The notes under the pieces were generated by a model. That model was not told the origin of the DNA. It worked only from the letters and a program-made list of their open reading frames with translations, and did not search any database. DNA of 64,000 nucleotides, from assembly GCA_009928435.1 (NCBI GenBank), contig JAABNQ010000003.1, positions 62,001 to 126,000 of the forward strand, in the 5' to 3' direction. The stretch comes from Bacillus sp. HF117_J1_D (GTDB taxonomy: Bacteria > Bacillota > Bacilli > Bacillales > Bacillaceae_C). Both the position numbers and the translations under genes were made by a program. Below are positions 59,866 through 64,000 of the stretch, one piece after another; the first letter of the stretch is position 1, and each line of letters begins with the position of its first letter.

Positions 59866-59894
59866 TTGACTTCCCTAAAACAAACTAATATAGT
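59866..59894 (+). promoter_or_regulatory. Promoter of the siderophore uptake operon
   Basis: TTGACT (59866-59871), 17 bp, TATAGT (59889-59894), with a start near 59901. Confidence 0.7.
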
Positions 59895-59910
59895 TATATT
59901 GTAATGAAAT

Positions 59911-59925
59911 TGATAATCATTATCA
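59911..59925. promoter_or_regulatory. Fur box
   Basis: TGATAATCATTATCA is an exact match to the 7-1-7 Fur consensus of Bacillus (TGATAATNATTATCA). It lies in the early transcribed region, so iron-loaded Fur would block the operon. Confidence 0.95.
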
Positions 59926-59951
59926 TCTAAATTTAGCTAGGAGGTGTAACA

Positions 59952-60797
59952 TTGATTCGCCTTTATACAGATAATCTAGATATAAGCTACGGTGAACGGC
60001 TCATTGTTAAAAATTTGAGGATGGAAATTCCCGATAAAAAGATAACTACAATCATCGGTCCAAATGGCTGTGGCAAGTCAACCTTATTGAAAGCAATCAC
60101 CCGAATTATTCCACATCAGTCAGGTACAGTTGTTTTGGATGGGAAAAATATCGCAAAAGAAAAAACAAAAGTTCTTGCCCGAAAGATCGCGATCCTTCCG
60201 CAAACCCCTGAAAGTGTCAATGGGTTAACCGCCGGAGAACTCGTATCCTATGGACGTTTCCCGTATCAGAAAGGGTTTGGACGTTTAACGCCTAAAGATA
60301 TTGAAGTAATTGACTGGGCTCTTGATGTGACTGGAACGGGCGAATTTAAACACCGCTCCGTAGACGCATTATCAGGCGGCCAGCGTCAGCGTGTTTGGAT
60401 TGCTATGGCCCTAGCCCAAGAAACAGAGATTATATTTCTCGATGAACCTACCACCTATTTGGATATGGCACATCAGTTAGAGGTATTGGAGCTTTTACAA
60501 AGGCACAATAAAGAAGAGAATCGCACCATTATCATGGTTCTCCATGATCTAAATCAAGCTGCCCGCTTTGCAGATTATATCGTCGCCTTAAAAGATGGTG
60601 AAGTTGTCAAAGCAGGAGGCTGCGAAGAAGTCATCAACAAGCAAGTCCTGAAAAAAGTATTCCATATCGATGCGGAAATCGGACGGGATCCCCGTACAAA
60701 CAAACCCATGTGCATCACGTATAACTTAATCAAAGGAGAACAAAGAAATGAAAAAGATTTTGATCCCATCTCTGCTATTGCTCATGCTGCTCATTAG
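59952..60797 (+). CDS. Iron-siderophore ABC transporter ATPase (FhuC/FecE type)
   Basis: A 281-residue ATPase: Walker A GPNGCGKST, Q-loop ILPQTPESVNGL, signature LSGGQRQRVWIAMAL, Walker B IIFLDEPTTYLD and switch His in VLHDLNQAARFAD. TTG start ten bases after GGAGG. Its last 17 codons overlap the binding-protein gene (60748-60797), an unusually long 50 bp overlap. First gene of the Fur operon; ATPase-first order is seen in some Bacillus fhu/yfm-like operons. Confidence 0.92.
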   Translation: MIRLYTDNLDISYGERLIVKNLRMEIPDKKITTIIGPNGCGKSTLLKAITRIIPHQSGTVVLDGKNIAKEKTKVLARKIAILPQTPESVNGLTAGELVSYGRFPYQKGFGRLTPKDIEVIDWALDVTGTGEFKHRSVDALSGGQRQRVWIAMALAQETEIIFLDEPTTYLDMAHQLEVLELLQRHNKEENRTIIMVLHDLNQAARFADYIVALKDGEVVKAGGCEEVINKQVLKKVFHIDAEIGRDPRTNKPMCITYNLIKGEQRNEKDFDPISAIAHAAH

Positions 60798-61665
60798 TGG
60801 CTGCGGCTCATCCGAACAAAAAAGTAACTCCGCCTCCAAAGGGGAAGAATCGGAGACAAGGACATATGAATCTGAAAATGGCCCTATAGAAGTTCCCGCT
60901 AATCCTAAGCGAGTAGTCGTACTAGCTAGTTTTACAGGAAACGTCATGGCTCTGGGTGTCAATTTAGCAGGGACGGATTCCTGGTCGAAAATGAACCCCC
61001 GCTTTGAAGAAGATTTGAAAGATGTCGAGGAAGTTTCTGACGAGAATTTGGAAAAAATTATTGAACTAGACCCGGACCTGATCATCGGTTTATCCACTAG
61101 TAAAAACATTGATAAATTAAGTGAAATTGCTCCTACTGTCACATATACGTATGGCAAAGTAGACTACCTGACACAACACTTAGAGATTGGCAAGCTATTG
61201 AATAAAGAAAAAGAGGCAAAAGAATGGGTGGATGATTTTAAAAAACGCGCCCAAGAGACCGGTCAAGAAATCAAATCAAAAATAGGTGAGGATACAACCG
61301 TTTCCGTTATTGAGAACTGGGACAAACAGCTCTATGTATATGGCGACAACTGGGGCCGCGGAACTGAAATTTTATATCAAGAGATGAAATTGGCCATGCC
61401 TGAAAAAGTAAAGGAAATGGCACTCAAAGACGGATATTATGCACTTTCTATAGAAGTGCTTCCGGAATTTGCCGGTGACTATGTGGTCCTCAGCAAGAAC
61501 CTTGATACAGACAATGGATTCCAAGAAACTGACACATATAAAAACTTACCCGCTGTTAAGAATGATCGCGTTTTTGAAGTAAATGCAAAAGAGTTTTATT
61601 TCAATGACCCCCTTACTCTGGAGCTGCAGTTGGACTTTTTCAAAAAAAGCTTTCTTGGCAAATGA
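60748..61665 (+). CDS. Iron-siderophore-binding lipoprotein (FhuD/FecB type)
   Basis: A 305-residue class III binding protein: lipoprotein signal ending LLISGCGSS (Cys 19), then VPANPKRVVVLASFTGNVMA, LGVNLAGTDSWSKMNPRF, IIELDPDLIIG and NDRVFEVNAKEFYFNDPL. The general pattern fits hydroxamate-type siderophore receptors; the exact siderophore cannot be told. ATG after AAAGGAGAACAAAGAA. A weak hairpin (61674-61714) follows before the permeases. Confidence 0.92.
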   Translation: MKKILIPSLLLLMLLISGCGSSEQKSNSASKGEESETRTYESENGPIEVPANPKRVVVLASFTGNVMALGVNLAGTDSWSKMNPRFEEDLKDVEEVSDENLEKIIELDPDLIIGLSTSKNIDKLSEIAPTVTYTYGKVDYLTQHLEIGKLLNKEKEAKEWVDDFKKRAQETGQEIKSKIGEDTTVSVIENWDKQLYVYGDNWGRGTEILYQEMKLAMPEKVKEMALKDGYYALSIEVLPEFAGDYVVLSKNLDTDNGFQETDTYKNLPAVKNDRVFEVNAKEFYFNDPLTLELQLDFFKKSFLGK

Positions 61666-61673
61666 TTTTTTCG

Positions 61674-61714
61674 GGAAAGGATTTGTTTCAATCATTCCTT
61701 TCCTTTGATTTTTT
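61674..61714 (+). terminator. Leaky intercistronic terminator or mRNA-stabilising hairpin
   Basis: GGAAAGGA / TCCTTTCC with a loop of 14 bases, then TTTGATTTTTT. It separates the binding-protein gene from the permease genes and would lower permease expression relative to the receptor. Confidence 0.5.
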
Positions 61715-61733
61715 AATAGAAAAGTGAGAAAAA

Positions 61734-62741
61734 ATGACAAAAGAAAAGCATAAAATCCCATTTTTATACAAGCTTATTGCAGGAATTTTAATCTTTGTTA
61801 GTGCATTTCTTGTCTCGATGATGCTTGGTGCAGCTGACACAACCATTTCTGATGTTTGGCTCGCATTGACTACAGAAACCGCCGGGGAAAAACTGTCAAT
61901 GATCCGCGAAATTCGGTTCCCGCGTGAAGTGGCAGCTATTTTCGTTGGGGCTGCTCTTTCTGTTTCTGGTGCCATTATCCAAGGGATGACGAAAAACCCT
62001 CTTGCCGATCCGGGCTTAATCGGATTAACTGCCGGAGCAAATGCCGCATTAGCATTCGTACTGGCTTTTATACCGACAACCAACTATCTCGGTATTACGA
62101 TTGCTTGCTTTATCGGAGCAGCCATTGGAACCATTATGGTCTTTGGGATTAGTTCGATGAAAAAAGGTGGTTTCTCTCCCCTGCGACTTGTCTTAGCTGG
62201 CGCAGCTGTTACTGCTTTCCTGTACGCCGTTGCTGAAGGTATCAGCATTTATTTCAAAATTTCTAAGGATGTATCCATGTGGACAGCAGGAGGCCTGATC
62301 GGCACTTCGTGGAAACAGCTTCAAGTGATCGTTCCTTGTATTTTAATCGGAATAGTCATTGCTCTTCTTCTTTCAAAACAGCTCACAATTCTCAGTTTGA
62401 ATGAGGAAGTAGCCATTGGTTTAGGTCAAAAGACAACGCAGGTAAAGACCGTTTTGTTCATTGTTGTCATTCTGCTTTCTGGGGCTTCTGTTGCACTTGT
62501 CGGTAATCTAGTGTTCATCGGACTCATGGTACCTCATATAGTGCGTTTCATCGTTGGAACCGACTATCGCCTAATCATCCCGATGTCTGCTATTCTTGGA
62601 GCCACTTTCATGCTTTTAGCGGACACAGTGGGTCGTACGATCAATGCTCCATACGAAACACCGATAGCAGCCATTATTGCGATCATAGGCCTGCCTTTCT
62701 TTTTATTAATTGTTCATAAAGGAGGCAGCGCATTTTCATGA
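61734..62741 (+). CDS. Siderophore ABC permease (FecCD family), first
   Basis: A 335-residue permease with about nine or ten spans. FecCD motifs: RFPREVAAIFVGAALSVSGA, IIQGMTKNPLADPGLIGLTA, VGNLVFIGLMVPHIVR and DTVGRTINAPYETPIAAI. ATG start with a weak ribosome site (AGTGAGAAAAA). It overlaps the next permease by four bases. Confidence 0.93.
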   Translation: MTKEKHKIPFLYKLIAGILIFVSAFLVSMMLGAADTTISDVWLALTTETAGEKLSMIREIRFPREVAAIFVGAALSVSGAIIQGMTKNPLADPGLIGLTAGANAALAFVLAFIPTTNYLGITIACFIGAAIGTIMVFGISSMKKGGFSPLRLVLAGAAVTAFLYAVAEGISIYFKISKDVSMWTAGGLIGTSWKQLQVIVPCILIGIVIALLLSKQLTILSLNEEVAIGLGQKTTQVKTVLFIVVILLSGASVALVGNLVFIGLMVPHIVRFIVGTDYRLIIPMSAILGATFMLLADTVGRTINAPYETPIAAIIAIIGLPFFLLIVHKGGSAFS

Positions 62742-63748
62742 TTCATCCATCATTACTCAAAAAACAAAGATTCATTCTCTTATTGTTGCTGTTACTCATT
62801 CCAATTACGATTATCATTGGGCTCGGAACCGGCTACTCTGCCTTATCTTTTGACAGACTGATTCCAACCTTCCTTGGTCAAGGCACGTTTAAAGAAGAGT
62901 TTGTTCTGTTCTCTATTCGACTGCCTAGAATCATCATTGTTCTTTTAGCCGGAATGGGCCTGTCTTTATCCGGAGCTATTTTACAAGGAATTACACGAAA
63001 TGACCTAGCTGATCCAGGTATAATAGGCATCAATTTTGGGGCAGGAGTTGCAATCGCTGTATTCTTTTTGTACTTCCCTATAAAAGCCGGCTCTTTTATT
63101 TACTTATTGCCTGTAGTTGCTTTTATTGGGGCACTCTTAACTGCTGTCCTTATTTACATTTTCTCCTATAAGAAAGTTCTTGGAGTCCAGCCTGTAAAAC
63201 TGGTCCTAGTGGGAATCGGTTTTTCGATGGCTCTATCCGGAGCCATGATTGTCCTTATATCATCAGCTGAGCGTTCAAAAGTAGACTTCATTGCAAAATG
63301 GTTAGCCGGGAATATATGGGGTACGGACTGGCCTTTTATTTTGGCCATCCTCCCATGGCTGGCCGTCCTTATCCCCTTTACACTGTTCAAGGCGAATCAG
63401 TTAAATCTTTTAGGATTGAGTGAGCCGGTAGCTACTGGTGTCGGAGTCTCTATCGAGAAAGAACGTATCGTGCTCATGTTCACCGCAGTGGCATTAGCAG
63501 CTGCCTCTGTCTCTGTCACCGGAGGGATATCTTTTATTGGGCTCATGGCCCCTCATATTGCAAAAGCACTCGTAGGAACAAGGAGTCAATTATTCATTCC
63601 GATTGCCATTCTAGTCGGGGGCTGGCTTTTATTAGTGGCAGACACGATCGGCCGAAATTTAGGAAGCACTGATGGTCTTCCGGCTGGAATTGTCGTCGCT
63701 TTGATCGGCGCTCCCTATTTTATGTACCTGCTTTTTAAAAAGAATTGA
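62738..63748 (+). CDS. Siderophore ABC permease (FecCD family), second
   Basis: A 336-residue permease of the same family: RLPRIIIVLLAGMGLSLSGA, ILQGITRNDLADPGIIGINF, TGGISFIGLMAPHIAKALVG, GRNLGSTDGLPAGIVVALIG. It forms the heterodimeric channel with the preceding permease. ATG overlaps that gene's stop. Last gene of the Fur operon. Confidence 0.93.
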   Translation: MIHPSLLKKQRFILLLLLLLIPITIIIGLGTGYSALSFDRLIPTFLGQGTFKEEFVLFSIRLPRIIIVLLAGMGLSLSGAILQGITRNDLADPGIIGINFGAGVAIAVFFLYFPIKAGSFIYLLPVVAFIGALLTAVLIYIFSYKKVLGVQPVKLVLVGIGFSMALSGAMIVLISSAERSKVDFIAKWLAGNIWGTDWPFILAILPWLAVLIPFTLFKANQLNLLGLSEPVATGVGVSIEKERIVLMFTAVALAAASVSVTGGISFIGLMAPHIAKALVGTRSQLFIPIAILVGGWLLLVADTIGRNLGSTDGLPAGIVVALIGAPYFMYLLFKKN

Positions 63749-63762
63749 GAAGTTTCCTTATC

Positions 63763-63795
63763 ATATCCCGGTCCCATAATTGAGACCGGGATATG
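63763..63795 (+). terminator. Hairpin after the siderophore operon
   Basis: ATATCCCGGTC / GACCGGGATAT, 11 bp arms, followed by GAGTTTATTTCC; the stem is strong but the T-run poor. Confidence 0.65.
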
Positions 63796-63912
63796 AGTTT
63801 ATTTCCAACCACCTCTTCCTCTGATCTCCTGTAAAGTCTCCAATATTGGCGGTTTGTTTTTCTGTTGGATAAAGCTATAATAAGGACATTGTTAACGAAG
63901 CGAGTGATTTTC

Positions 63913-64000
63913 TTGAAACAACGAGAGCAATGGACATCGAAGATTGGTTTTATATTGGCTGCCGCCGGAAGCGCAATTGGTTTGGGAGCAATTTGGAAGT
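63913..64000 (+). CDS. Sodium-dependent (NSS/SNF) transporter, partial
   Basis: Only 29 codons lie in the window: [20 protein letters not shown] then AIGLGAIWK, the invariant N-terminus of neurotransmitter:sodium symporters, with the [13 protein letters not shown] sodium-site helix. TTG at 63913 with a weak GAGTGA before it; an in-frame GTG three codons earlier is possible. The gene continues beyond the right edge. Confidence 0.85.
   Translation, partial: MKQREQWTSKIGFILAAAGSAIGLGAIWK

Noticed and set aside
1..64000. Insertion sequences, prophage genes, rRNA or tRNA genes
   Set aside because: No transposase, integrase, phage structural gene, rRNA segment or tRNA-like cloverleaf was recognised on either strand.

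Overview
The window reads as a chromosomal segment of a low-GC, spore-forming, salt-tolerant member of the Bacillaceae. Seen directly: an ectABC ectoine operon beside an ectoine-type uptake system, a SspP-like spore protein, a SinI-like peptide, and typical Firmicute control elements (SAM and glycine riboswitches, a PyrR leader, CIRCE, cre boxes, BirA and Fur operators, strong GGAGG ribosome sites). No rRNA, tRNA, transposase, integrase or CRISPR array was seen. The species cannot be named from the sequence.

Layout. 1-4.35 kb: ectoine uptake (ehuB, partial ehuC, minus strand) and synthesis (ectABC). 4.4-7.4 kb: an ABC-like/LytTR regulator with its ABC-2 exporter and a tiny membrane peptide. 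7.4-9.8 kb: an M20 deacylase and a CBS-like/HEPN-like protein. 9.8-14.2 kb: a SAM riboswitch and methionine uptake (metQ, metN, metI, second metQ), interrupted by dispersed hairpin repeats. 14.3-18.1 kb: IclR regulator, thiamine-diphosphate enzyme and aminotransferase. 18.4-21.1 kb: BirA-controlled bioY, a von Willebrand lipoprotein and a small tyrosine phosphatase. 21.2-23.2 kb: a complete type II (actin-like) DNA segregation locus, ParR-like and ParM-like genes with an array of palindromic iterons, in a chromosomal setting. 23.7-27.2 kb: an Fnr-type regulator with a C-terminal cysteine cluster, then a cba/ba3-type oxidase operon behind a perfect Fnr box. 27.2-29.2 kb: an HPr kinase-like paralogue behind a cre-like box, and a DinB-fold protein. 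29.3-33.4 kb: SLC13-type transporter, MOSC protein, two methyltransferases. 33.9-36.5 kb: orphan response regulator, SinI-like peptide, PsiE, SodA. 36.6-40.1 kb: alanine/glycine symporter and a glycine-riboswitch operon (ACT protein, UPF0210). 40.4-43.8 kb: LysM/3D wall protein, SDR enzyme, folE, agmatinase-like gene. 44-48.3 kb: htpG with CIRCE, PdaC-like deacetylase, an undescribed 32-residue peptide gene and a protease relic. 48.3-52.6 kb: small lipoprotein genes and codBA behind a PyrR attenuator. 52.7-57.4 kb: a Bce-type peptide sensing and detoxification module. 57.4-59.6 kb: TraB-family membrane protein and a small gene pair. 59.9-63.8 kb: Fur-controlled siderophore uptake operon. The window ends inside a sodium-dependent transporter gene.

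The most unusual element is the 21-23.2 kb segregation cassette. Secondary points are the Fnr/oxidase circuit, the PyrR leader on a cytosine operon, the HprK-like paralogue lacking a signature glutamate, the CBS/HEPN-like fusion, the apparent loss of the ectA start codon, and a family of about 150 bp hairpin repeats that usually sit directly after stop codons. All functional statements rest on reading motifs by eye; no database search was run.
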